Shown here: positions 15,047 through 22,602 of the stretch, one piece after another | How the letters are laid out: the number at the start of each line of letters is the position of its first letter | Position numbering within the stretch: the stretch's first letter is position 1 | Assembly: GCA_913778905.1 (NCBI GenBank) | Contig: CAJYYA010000010.1 | Coordinates: 310,001 to 374,000 of the forward strand | Source of the DNA: an uncultured Naasia sp. | Lineage (GTDB): Bacteria; Actinomycetota; Actinomycetes; Actinomycetales; Microbacteriaceae | Length of the DNA: 64,000 nt | Direction of reading: 5' to 3' | The notes under the pieces: model-generated | The model's database searches: none | What the model saw: the letters and a program-made list of their open reading frames with translations, nothing else | What the model was told of the DNA's origin: nothing | Made by a program: the position numbers and the translations under genes

Positions 15047-15562
15047 TCACCGGCGCGCGTCGCCGTCCTCTCCGAGGACCTCCTCGTAGACGGCGACGAC
15101 GCGGGACAGGAACCCCTCGACGATCGCGGCGTCGTGCGCCGACAGCTGAGCCGTGACCTCGGTGACCCCGCCGATGAGCGGCATCAGTTCGGACACCGCG
15201 CGACCGACGGATTCGGGCGCGGGCTCCACGACGATGCGGCGACCGTCCTCCGGATGCGGCCGACGCGTCGCGTGCCCCTGGGCGACCAACCGATCGACCG
15301 ATTGCGTCGTCGCCGCGGCGGTCACGCCCACGCGTCGCGCCAGCTCCGACGGCTGAAGCGGCCCCGACTCCATGAGGTGCTCCATCACCTGGAGATCGGT
15401 GTGGTTCACCCTCAGGGTGCGCGCGAGGTGCGCCTCCATGGCGGCGGTGAGTTGCGTGATGCGACGGATCTGGGACGCGATCGGCGTCGGTTCGGGGAAC
15501 CCGTGGGGAGTTCGCCCCACCACGCCCTCGCCGGCGATTCCCAGCTTGCGATCGACATCCAT
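15047..15562 (-). CDS. MarR-family transcriptional regulator
   Basis: A winged-helix repressor of 171 aa. The helix-turn-helix is around residues 65-110 (LQPSELARRVGVTAAATTQSV, then the wing ATRRPHPEDGRRIVV), framed by the dimerisation helices. The gene diverges from an MMPL exporter. Between them lie overlapping inverted repeats (15581-15610), so it most likely represses the exporter and itself, and is released by an unknown ligand. The start is ATG 15562, 6 nt from a TAGTAT -10 box, so it is leaderless. Confidence 0.9.
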   Translation of the reverse strand: MDVDRKLGIAGEGVVGRTPHGFPEPTPIASQIRRITQLTAAMEAHLARTLRVNHTDLQVMEHLMESGPLQPSELARRVGVTAAATTQSVDRLVAQGHATRRPHPEDGRRIVVEPAPESVGRAVSELMPLIGGVTEVTAQLSAHDAAIVEGFLSRVVAVYEEVLGEDGDARR

Positions 15563-15568
15563 GCCGTC

Positions 15569-15574
15569 ATACTA
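15569..15574 (-). promoter_or_regulatory. -10 box TAGTAT of the MarR gene
   Basis: On the minus strand TAGTAT ends 6 nt before the ATG at 15562. The adjacent palindromes at 15581-15610 lie just upstream, over the expected -10/-35 interval. Confidence 0.5.
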
Positions 15575-15580
15575 TCCCGA

Positions 15581-15610
15581 AAGTCATTAAGCGTCTTAAT
15601 TAAAAGACTT
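15581..15610. promoter_or_regulatory. Operator between MarR and MMPL genes
   Basis: ATTAAG-CGT-CTTAAT (15586-15600) is a perfect inverted repeat with 6-bp arms. A second one, GTCTT-AATTAA-AAGAC (15593-15608), overlaps it. AAGTC and GACTT close the outer ends. This AT-rich stretch stands out in GC-rich DNA and sits between the two divergent starts, as expected for a MarR dimer site. Confidence 0.72.
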
Positions 15611-15628
15611 CACTACCTGGGATGGATC

Positions 15629-17695
15629 ATGCGCTTCCTCACCGTCAGTCTCCGATCCCGCCGACGCGCGTGGGCCACCCTGTTGCTCGCTCTCCTGGCC
15701 ACGACCGCCCTATTCGCCCTCCTTCCGCAGGGCGAGGGCGAGGGGAGCCCGCAGACCGGGCTACCCGCCTCCGCCGAGGCCGAGCGGGTCGCGACGCTGC
15801 TCGAGGAGTTCCCGGGGGCCGATGCCACGGCCGGGCTCCTGGTCTTCACGCGAACCGACGGCGGAGAGCTGACCGGCGATGATCTCGCCGCGATCGGCGA
15901 GCGGGCCGCTGCCCTCGCCGACCTGTCGGAAGCGCCCCGAGCCGTCGTTCCCATCCCGAGCGAGAACGGCGAGGCCGCCCTCGTGACGGTGCCGCTCCTC
16001 TCGAGCGAGGTGGAGGAGGATCCGGCCGCCGTGGCCGAGTCGCTGCGCAGCACGGCTCGCGACGGCCTCCCGTCGGATCTGACAGCGCTCCTCGGCGGCC
16101 CGGTCGGCTTCCAGGCTGACATCGTGGACGCATTCGCCGGCGCCGATTTCAGACTTCTGCTCGTGACCGTGCTCGTGGTCGCCGTGTTGCTGATCATCAC
16201 CTACCGCTCGCCCGTGCTCTGGATCGTGCCGCTTCTCGTGGTCGGCGTGGCCGACGGTCTCGCGCGGATCGTTGTCGCCGCGATCGCGAACGCCACAGGT
16301 CTGCCCCTCGACGGTTCGATCTCGGGGATCCTCTCGGTGCTCGTCTTCGGCGCGGGCACCAATTACGCTCTGCTCCTCGTCGCGCGCTACCGCGAGGAGC
16401 TGCGGAAGCAGGAGGACCGCTTCGCGGCGATGCGCACCGCGGTGCGGGGCGCGGGGCCCGCGATCTTCGCGAGCGGAGGAACCGTCGCGCTGAGCCTCGC
16501 GAGCCTCGCGCTGGCCGAGCTGGCGGGCAATCGCTCGCTCGGGATCGCGTGTGCGATCGGCATCGTGATCGCAATGGTGTTCGCGCTCGTCGTCCTCCCC
16601 GTGGCGCTCGTCGTCTGCGGTCGCGGCCTGTTCTGGCCGTTCGTGCCGAGGGTCAGCAGCGAGGCGGAGGCTCGCGGATTCTGGCTGGGACTCGGTCGGC
16701 GCGTCTCCCGCCGTCCCGCCGTCGTCGCCGTGGTCTCGGTTCTCGCGGTCGGCTTCCTGGCGCTGTGCCTGAGCGGCTACAGGGTCGGCCTCGCGCAGAC
16801 GGAGCAGTTCCTGGGCGACCCCGAGTCGGTGGACGCGCAGGCCGTGATCGACGACGCCTTCGGAGCCGGGTCGGCGGGTGGCACGGTCGTCCTGGCGCCC
16901 GAGGGCACGGCCGACGAGGTGCTGGCCGTCGTGGAGGGCGCGACGGGTGTCGCGAGCGCTGAGGCGGGCGACAGCGCCGGCGGCTACACGCGGATCACCG
17001 TCGCACTCGACGGCGAGCCGCAGAGCGACGAGGCGTTCGACGCGATCCGGGCCCTACGAAGCGACATCCGTGCCCTCCCGACTCCTGCGAACGGCGCACT
17101 CGTCGGCGGGCTCGACGCCACGCAGCTCGACTACCGTGACGCCGCTGCGCGCGATCTCGGCCTCATCGCGCCGGTCATCCTCGGCATCGTCGCGATCGTC
17201 CTCGCGTTGCTCCTGCGCTCGCTGCTGGCCCCGCTCCTACTGCTGCTCACGGTGCTCGGCACGTTCTTCGCGAGTCTCGGCGCCTCGACGTGGATCTTCA
17301 CCACGGTCCTCGGCTTCCCGGCCTTCGACACCTCGGTGACGCTGTTCTCATTCCTCTTCCTGGTGGCGCTCGGCGTCGACTACAACATCTTCCTCACGAC
17401 CAGGGCACGGGAGGAGCGGACCGAGTTCGGCACACGAGAAGGGATGGTGCGGGCGCTGTCGGCGACGGGTGCGGTCATCACGAGCGCCGGGGTGCTGCTC
17501 GCGGCGGTCTTCGCCGTGCTGGGAGTGCTGCCCGTCGTGGCGCTGGCCCAGATCGGCGTCATCGTCTGCATCGGCGTGCTGCTCGACACCCTCGTGGTGC
17601 GCACTCTGCTGGTCCCGTCGCTCGTATTCCTGCTGGGCGACAGGTTCTGGTGGCCGTGGCGCCCGTCCGTGGGCGAGGCCGTCTCCCGCCGCTGA
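15629..17695 (+). CDS. MMPL/RND-family exporter
   Basis: A membrane exporter of the MMPL branch of RND transporters, 688 aa, with about 12 membrane helices. Helix 1 (LLLALLATTALFALL) is followed by a large external loop, a five-helix bundle (~170-330), a second external loop (~380-500), and a second bundle (~515-670). The repeat layout is typical. The cytoplasmic RYREELRKQ and TRAREERTEFG segments after the fourth helix of each half are MMPL hallmarks. The substrate is unknown; control by a MarR protein suggests drugs or lipids. The open frame extends upstream, but ATG 15629 places the signal helix correctly and lies just after the operator. Confidence 0.9.
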   Translation: MRFLTVSLRSRRRAWATLLLALLATTALFALLPQGEGEGSPQTGLPASAEAERVATLLEEFPGADATAGLLVFTRTDGGELTGDDLAAIGERAAALADLSEAPRAVVPIPSENGEAALVTVPLLSSEVEEDPAAVAESLRSTARDGLPSDLTALLGGPVGFQADIVDAFAGADFRLLLVTVLVVAVLLIITYRSPVLWIVPLLVVGVADGLARIVVAAIANATGLPLDGSISGILSVLVFGAGTNYALLLVARYREELRKQEDRFAAMRTAVRGAGPAIFASGGTVALSLASLALAELAGNRSLGIACAIGIVIAMVFALVVLPVALVVCGRGLFWPFVPRVSSEAEARGFWLGLGRRVSRRPAVVAVVSVLAVGFLALCLSGYRVGLAQTEQFLGDPESVDAQAVIDDAFGAGSAGGTVVLAPEGTADEVLAVVEGATGVASAEAGDSAGGYTRITVALDGEPQSDEAFDAIRALRSDIRALPTPANGALVGGLDATQLDYRDAAARDLGLIAPVILGIVAIVLALLLRSLLAPLLLLLTVLGTFFASLGASTWIFTTVLGFPAFDTSVTLFSFLFLVALGVDYNIFLTTRAREERTEFGTREGMVRALSATGAVITSAGVLLAAVFAVLGVLPVVALAQIGVIVCIGVLLDTLVVRTLLVPSLVFLLGDRFWWPWRPSVGEAVSRR

Positions 17696-17727
17696 CAGGC
17701 GAGGGCGATCTCTCGGGAGGCCGTCGC

Positions 17728-17733
17728 TACAGT
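17728..17733 (+). promoter_or_regulatory. -10 box TACAGT, leaderless start of PAP2 gene
   Basis: TACAGT ends 6 nt before ATG 17740, with no ribosome binding site visible. It gives the PAP2 gene its own transcript apart from the exporter upstream. Confidence 0.5.
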
Positions 17734-17739
17734 CGAGCC

Positions 17740-18462
17740 ATGCCGACAGCCCCCACGCAGGAGCGCCGCGAGACGCTGCGCCGCCAAGACGCGACGACGC
17801 TCCGGATCCAACGCCGCTGGCCTCTCTACAGCGGGCTGGTCGCACTCGTTCTGGTCGCCGTGGCGGCCGGCCTGATCGCCCTGCGCGTCAACGGAATCGT
17901 TCCGTACGAGATCGACTCGAAGTGGATGAACGAGCTCTATGCCGCGCGCACACCGGCTCTGGAGAACGTCGCCTTCTTCTTCGATTGGGCGGGCGGAGGC
18001 ATCGTGGGCGTGTTCATCGTTCCCATCGCGGTGACCATCTCCCTCGTCATCGCGAAGCGCCGCTGGGGCGCCCTGTACTTCTTGGCCGCATGCGTGCTGA
18101 GTGCCGGTCTCGTGCAGCTCATCAAGAATCTCGTCGGGCGGCCTCGCCCGGAGGAGATCCTGGTCCACGCCGACTTCGGATCCTTCCCGAGCGGTCACAC
18201 CGCGAATGCCGCGACCCTCGCCGTCGTGCTCGGAATCATCATCCATCGCTGGTGGGTCTGGGCGCTGGGTGTGCTCTGGGTCGCCGCGATGCTGCTCAGC
18301 CGCAACTACCTCGGCGCCCACTGGCTCACCGACACCGCCGGTGGCCTCGTGCTCGGCGCCGCGGTCGCCGTGATCCTCTGGGCCCCGTTCGCGCACCGAT
18401 TGCACCGTGAGACGCTCCGCCGGGAGGACATCAGACCCGTGGCCGGGGTCCCCGATAAGTAA
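17740..18462 (+). CDS. PAP2-family membrane phosphatase
   Basis: A membrane lipid-phosphate phosphatase of the PAP2/BacA-like type, 240 aa and about six helices. The three-part catalytic signature is complete: KNLVGRPRP (~residues 128-136), FPSGHTAN (~149-156) and SRNYLGAHWLTD (~187-198, with the catalytic His). Likely substrates are undecaprenyl pyrophosphate or phosphatidic acid. ATG 17740 is set by the TACAGT box 6 nt upstream; the frame extends further but that part reads antisense to the exporter end. The last 32 bp overlap the antiporter gene on the other strand. Confidence 0.9.
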   Translation: MPTAPTQERRETLRRQDATTLRIQRRWPLYSGLVALVLVAVAAGLIALRVNGIVPYEIDSKWMNELYAARTPALENVAFFFDWAGGGIVGVFIVPIAVTISLVIAKRRWGALYFLAACVLSAGLVQLIKNLVGRPRPEEILVHADFGSFPSGHTANAATLAVVLGIIIHRWWVWALGVLWVAAMLLSRNYLGAHWLTDTAGGLVLGAAVAVILWAPFAHRLHRETLRREDIRPVAGVPDK

Positions 18463-20056
18463 CCGACGCGCGGGGTCGTTTCGGGCGGGGGACCGTGCCT
18501 GCGGATGAGAGCTTGAGCGCGATCTCCTCCGCGTCGATCGCGGCGATGACGTCGCGGACGGCGTACTCCTCGTAGCGCCCTTCCGCCCGCGCCGCCACGA
18601 CGGCGTCCCGTTCGCGGGTGATCATCTTCTTCCGCAGCTTCGTGTAGGCGCGCAGACGCGGCTCGTCGGACGCGTCGTCCAGGTCGCCCACCTCCGAGAG
18701 GAAGCGTGCGTTCTCACGGAGCCGTGTGACGACGCGCTCGTCGACTCCCGACGTGTCGATCCCCTCGAGCAGTTCGAGTCCCGCAGCCTGCGCCTCGGCT
18801 GCCAGCAGCTGGCGCTGGGTGCGTTCCTGCGCCTCGTTGGGCGCGGGGAGACGCAGCCTGCGGATGATCGTCGGAAGCGCGAGCCCCGCCAGAAGGCTGC
18901 CGAAGATGACAACCACGGCGAGCAGCTGAAGAAACGCACGATGCGGCGTCTCCGGCGGGAGCAGGAAGACGGCGACGAGCGTCACCACGCCGCGAACCCC
19001 GGACGCGGCGACGGCGACGCTGTTGCGCCACCCCCACCGACGCGGGCGCATGACGGGCAGCACGCGATAGGCGGCGTAGGACACGGCCACCCACACGGCT
19101 CGGGCGAGGAAGACGGCGAGCAGGAGCACAGCGACGATCCACACGGTTACCGGGAGGCCGGGGGAGTCGTCGACCGCCCCCTCCACGATCGACGACAGGC
19201 TGAGACCGATGAGGAGGAAGACGGCGTTCTCCAGCAGGAATCCGATCGTCCGCCAGTTGATCGCCTCGGCCACCCGCGCAGTCGCCGATTGGACGATGGG
19301 GGACCTGAAGCCGAGGTAGAGGCCCGCGACAACGACCGCGAGGACCCCGGATCCGTGCAGCAACTGCGAAGGGATGAAGGCGATGTAGGGGACGACGAGC
19401 GAGAGGCTGGTGTCCAGAACGGGTGAGTCGACACGGCTGCGGATCTGGCCGAAAGTCCAGCCGACCCCGAGTCCCACCGCGAGCCCGACCACCACCGCGA
19501 GGACGAGGTCGAGCGCGATCGCCCCCGGCGTCACCGCCGTAGTGATCGCGAGGATGGAGGCGTTCAGGGCCACGAGGGCCACGGCGTCGTTGAGAAGGCT
19601 CTCGCCTTCGAGCACGGTCACGAGCCGGCGGGGGAGACGGAGCTTCCCGACCACGGCATTGACCGCGACCGTGTCGGTCGGCGCGACCACCGCCCCGAAT
19701 GCGAGTCCGGCGGCGAGGGTGATGCCGGGTACGACGAGCGACGCGGTCAGCCCCACCGTGAAGAAGGTGAAGGCGACGAGCCCGACCGACAGCAGCAGGA
19801 TCGAATCGAGGCGTGCCCGGATGTCGACCACGGATGTGCGGATCGCGGTCGCGTAGAGGAGCGGCGGCAGGAGGGCGTAGAGGATGAGATCGGGCTCGAT
19901 CTCGATGTCCGGCACGAACGGCAGGAAGGACGCTCCTGCGCCGATGGCCACGAGTGCCACGGGTGCCGACCATCCGAAACGCCCGGTCACGCCCGTCACC
20001 GCGACCGTCGCGACGACGAACAGCACGACCCACACGATCGTCTCGATCGAATCCAT
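18431..20056 (-). CDS. Na+/H+ antiporter (CPA1 family)
   Basis: A cation/proton antiporter of 541 aa with about 12-13 membrane helices up to residue ~405, followed by a cytoplasmic tail of ~130 residues rich in Arg and Glu (AAEAQAAGLELLEGIDTSG, then AEGRYEEYAVRDVI). The ion-binding helices contain GAVVAPTDTVAVN and GESLLNDAVALVALN, the paired Asp/Asn motif of CPA1 exchangers. It probably extrudes Na+ and regulates pH. The 3' end overlaps the PAP2 gene by 32 bp in antisense. Confidence 0.9.
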   Translation of the reverse strand: MDSIETIVWVVLFVVATVAVTGVTGRFGWSAPVALVAIGAGASFLPFVPDIEIEPDLILYALLPPLLYATAIRTSVVDIRARLDSILLLSVGLVAFTFFTVGLTASLVVPGITLAAGLAFGAVVAPTDTVAVNAVVGKLRLPRRLVTVLEGESLLNDAVALVALNASILAITTAVTPGAIALDLVLAVVVGLAVGLGVGWTFGQIRSRVDSPVLDTSLSLVVPYIAFIPSQLLHGSGVLAVVVAGLYLGFRSPIVQSATARVAEAINWRTIGFLLENAVFLLIGLSLSSIVEGAVDDSPGLPVTVWIVAVLLLAVFLARAVWVAVSYAAYRVLPVMRPRRWGWRNSVAVAASGVRGVVTLVAVFLLPPETPHRAFLQLLAVVVIFGSLLAGLALPTIIRRLRLPAPNEAQERTQRQLLAAEAQAAGLELLEGIDTSGVDERVVTRLRENARFLSEVGDLDDASDEPRLRAYTKLRKKMITRERDAVVAARAEGRYEEYAVRDVIAAIDAEEIALKLSSAGTVPRPKRPRASVTYRGPRPRV

Positions 20057-20249
20057 GCAGCCCTCGCTTCTCTTGTTCCGCGCACGACCTTTGCACGCGG
20101 TCCGTCGGCACCAGCGACAACAGCGCGACCTCGCCGTGGTGTTCCCGTCGCAGCATGCCGTCCGACGACCGTCGGGTCGAGTCTGGTGCCTGTTGCGGGC
20201 ACCGATCGACCGACACGGCAGGAGAGGGGTGCCGAGACTCCCAGCGGAG

Positions 20250-21107
20250 ATGGTCGAGAATCGGGGCGTGAGCCGCGAAGAGCGCCCGACGACCGGCGAG
20301 GCCCCCCTGATAGGGCCGGTGGGCCCGCCCGGGCTGCACGTGATGAGCTACAACATCCGGCGCCGGTTCTTCCGCTACGTGCCCGGAAGCCCCGACAGGT
20401 GGGAGCAGCGGGAACCGCTGCTGGCCCGTCTGCTGGCAGACGAGCGCCCGGCGCTCCTCGGCTCGCAGGAGGCGATGCACGTGCAGGCGCTCTCCGTGTC
20501 TCGAGCTCTGGGTCCCGACTACCGGCGCGTCGGCCACGGCCGCAATTCCGATCAGCGCGGCGAGGGTTGCCCGATCTTCTACGACGCGACGCGCCTCGAG
20601 CTCACGGCGTGGCGGCAGATCGCTTTGAGCCCCACTCCCGAGAAGCCCGGCTCGCGCGGTTTCGGCAACCACGTCCCGCGAATCGCCGTGATCGCCGATT
20701 TCATCGACCGAAGGACCGGCAAGCGGATCCGGCACATCAACACGCATCTCGACCATGTGTCGCGGGTTTCGCGCGAACGGTCCATGGCGCTCATCCTCGA
20801 GCAGGTGGAAGATTCGGAGTCGCCCGTCGTCGTCACCGGGGATATGAACACCGGTATCGCATCGAAGCTGCACCGCATCGCCCTGGCCTCGGACCAGCTC
20901 GCGGAGGCCTGGTGGCACGCCGACCAGAGAGTCACACGCGAGTGGGGCACCTTCTCGAACTACCGAGCGCCGGCCCGCGGTCGACGCATCGACTGGATGC
21001 TCGTCACCCCTGACATCTCGGTCGAGCGGATCGGCATCAACACGCGCCGTTTCGACGGCCGTGCCCCGTCGGATCACGAACCGTTGCAGGCGGTCCTGAC
21101 GTGGTGA
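20250..21107 (+). CDS. Endonuclease/exonuclease/phosphatase-family hydrolase
   Basis: A metal-dependent phosphohydrolase of the EEP (DNase I-like) fold, about 285 aa, with no signal peptide. Visible active-site residues are MSYNI, the Glu in GSQEAMH, RHINTHLDH, VVTGDMNTG, RIDWMLV and SDHEPLQAVL. Whether it acts on nucleic acid, sphingomyelin or inositol phosphates cannot be decided. The start is uncertain: ATG 20250, GTG 20229 (GGAG just upstream) and GTG 20268 are all in frame; none has a clear ribosome binding site at good spacing. The stop overlaps the next gene (TGATG). Confidence 0.82.
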   Translation: MVENRGVSREERPTTGEAPLIGPVGPPGLHVMSYNIRRRFFRYVPGSPDRWEQREPLLARLLADERPALLGSQEAMHVQALSVSRALGPDYRRVGHGRNSDQRGEGCPIFYDATRLELTAWRQIALSPTPEKPGSRGFGNHVPRIAVIADFIDRRTGKRIRHINTHLDHVSRVSRERSMALILEQVEDSESPVVVTGDMNTGIASKLHRIALASDQLAEAWWHADQRVTREWGTFSNYRAPARGRRIDWMLVTPDISVERIGINTRRFDGRAPSDHEPLQAVLTW

Positions 21108-21733
21108 TGGCCCTCGCCGGATCACGCGGAACCTTCACCGAGCGAGCGGTGGCGGACTTCCTGCGGCCGCCCCACGGCCCGACGGCGTACGCCGCGGACA
21201 TCGCTCGCACCATCGGTCTCGTCTCGCTCCTCATCGCTGTCCTCGCTTGGGACGGCATGACGGCAGCGGTGCTCTCGCTCGCCCTCCTGGGGCAGGTCGC
21301 ACCCCGATTCCTGGGAGCTCGTCCCTTCGTCGATCTCACCGTGGGAGTCGGCGTCTACGTTGCGGCCGTCAGCAACGTGGCGGATCTCTACGGCCGGATC
21401 CCGTGGTGGGACATCCCCGTCCACTTCGCGACCACCGGCCTCCTGACGATCCTGATCCTGCTGGCCGCCGACCGGGGCGGCATCACCTTCGACCGACGAC
21501 CGCTACCGTCGGCTGCGCTCGCAGTGACCGTCGGGCTCGCTCTCTCAGCCCTGTGGGAGATGGGGGAGTGGGCGGGACACACCTATGTCGATCCCGGCAT
21601 CATGGTCGGCTATGACGACACGGTGACCGACATGATCGCCGGCGGCCTGGGCGCCCTCGTCGCATCGCTGTTCGTCACCGCTGCGCTCCGCCCCGGCAGG
21701 GCTCGCCGCTCGAGCTCGCGTCGGTCGTGCTAG
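21107..21733 (+). CDS. Multi-spanning membrane protein (DUF2238/YjdF-like)
   Basis: An integral membrane protein of 208 aa with six predicted helices. Conserved-looking polar residues sit in or beside helices: WWDIPVHFATTG, ALWEMGEWAGHTY and DTVTDMIAGGLGA. This pattern of His, Glu and Asp resembles YjdF/DUF2238 proteins, whose function is unknown. The ATG overlaps the stop of the EEP gene (TGATG), so the two are translationally coupled. In-frame GTGs at 21101 and 21104 are alternatives. The final TAG shares the bases CTAG with the stop of the small gene on the other strand. Confidence 0.72.
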   Translation: MALAGSRGTFTERAVADFLRPPHGPTAYAADIARTIGLVSLLIAVLAWDGMTAAVLSLALLGQVAPRFLGARPFVDLTVGVGVYVAAVSNVADLYGRIPWWDIPVHFATTGLLTILILLAADRGGITFDRRPLPSAALAVTVGLALSALWEMGEWAGHTYVDPGIMVGYDDTVTDMIAGGLGALVASLFVTAALRPGRARRSSSRRSC

Positions 21734-21963
21734 CGAGGGCAGTTCACCATGGTGCGGGGCCCGGTCCGATCGATGAGGTGATCGCTCATGAGCTGACCGC
21801 ACATCGGGCATCTGGCCGCCGGCGCCTCGCGAACCGGCTCATCGTAGGGACCGAGCGGCGGCGGGCCCAGCCAGGGAAAAAGTGCCTTGTTCAGGCGGTC
21901 CACGGCACCCTTGATGCCCGGTTGCCGGTGCGGCTCCGACGCTTCTCGCTTGTTTCGTGTCAC
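21730..21963 (-). CDS. Small protein with possible zinc-ribbon (CxxC)
   Basis: A 77-aa protein starting at GTG 21963. The N-terminal half is basic (VTRNKREASEPH). The C-terminal part contains CPMCG (Cys52, Cys55), His62 and Cys75 in a pattern that could bind one zinc ion; the surrounding SDHLIDRTGPRTMVNCP looks conserved. I cannot name a family. It is divergent from the OhrR-like gene, and its start codon lies inside the shared palindrome at 21963-21986. OhrR would therefore be expected to control it. The open frame extends to 22008, but the extension would place the operator in coding sequence. Confidence 0.62.
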   Translation of the reverse strand: MTRNKREASEPHRQPGIKGAVDRLNKALFPWLGPPPLGPYDEPVREAPAARCPMCGQLMSDHLIDRTGPRTMVNCPR

Positions 21964-21986
21964 AATACTTAGTGTACTAACGATTG
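21963..21986. promoter_or_regulatory. OhrR-type operator palindrome
   Basis: TTAGT-GT-ACTAA (21969-21980) is a perfect inverted repeat. It is extended on the same centre by CAAT at 21963-21966 and ATTG at 21983-21986, making a 24-bp site with 9 matching pairs. It lies immediately ahead of the regulator start (21995) and covers the start codon of the small divergent gene (21963). Confidence 0.7.
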
Positions 21987-21994
21987 GGGGAGAG

Positions 21995-22432
21995 GTGGCC
22001 GGATCCACGAAGGACCCACTGCATCTCGACGAGCAGGTCTGTTATGCGCTCGCCGTGGCGTCGCGGTCGGTCATCGCTCTCTACCGCCCGCTCCTCGACC
22101 CCATGGGGATCACGCATCCTCAGTACCTCGTCATGCTGGCCTTGTGGGAGTCGGACGGAAGATCCGTCGGCGAGCTCGCCGCGGCCTTACACCTCGAGCC
22201 GGCCACCTTGTCGCCTCTACTGAAACGCCTCGAGGCACTCGGCCTGCTGGCCAGGCGTCGTCGCGAAACCGACGAACGCATCGTGGAGATCACACTGACC
22301 GACAAGGGTCGCGATCTGCGTGACGACGCCGTGACGATCCCGTCGAAGATCGTCGAACGTCTCGGCCTTCCAGTCGAACGCCTGACCGATCTGCGGGACG
22401 TCCTCCACGAGGTCATCCGCGCCGCCGTATGA
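21995..22432 (+). CDS. ohrR: OhrR-like MarR-family peroxide-sensing regulator
   Basis: A 145-aa MarR-family repressor of the organic-hydroperoxide sensor type. The N-terminus LDEQVCYALAVASRSV carries Cys16 at the position of the reactive OhrR cysteine. YRPLLDPMGITHPQYLVMLALWE is also typical. The winged helix covers ~50-100 (SVGELAAALHLEPATLSPLLK, then RRRETDERIVEI). GTG 21995 has a GGGGGAG ribosome binding site. The regulator probably binds the palindrome directly upstream. No ohr peroxidase gene is in the window. Confidence 0.82.
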   Translation: MAGSTKDPLHLDEQVCYALAVASRSVIALYRPLLDPMGITHPQYLVMLALWESDGRSVGELAAALHLEPATLSPLLKRLEALGLLARRRRETDERIVEITLTDKGRDLRDDAVTIPSKIVERLGLPVERLTDLRDVLHEVIRAAV

Positions 22433-22495
22433 CACCGACGACGCGCGAGCCTCCGGCCCACGGAACCCAACCCGAAGCACTTCTCCAGCGCGCCG

Positions 22496-22509
22496 ATAAT
22501 GCACATTAT
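22496..22509. repeat. Orphan palindrome ATAATG-CA-CATTAT
   Basis: A perfect 6-bp inverted repeat with a 2-nt spacer in an AT-rich patch between the convergent ends of the OhrR-like and ROK genes. It resembles an operator but no start codon lies near it. Confidence 0.35.
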
Positions 22510-22602
22510 GTCAGCTCGACCATCGGGAACTGACTCCCGAGACCGAGTAGACGGCCGGGCCGGGCCGAGCGCCGAGACACCTCGAGACCCGACCGCAGAG
22601 CC

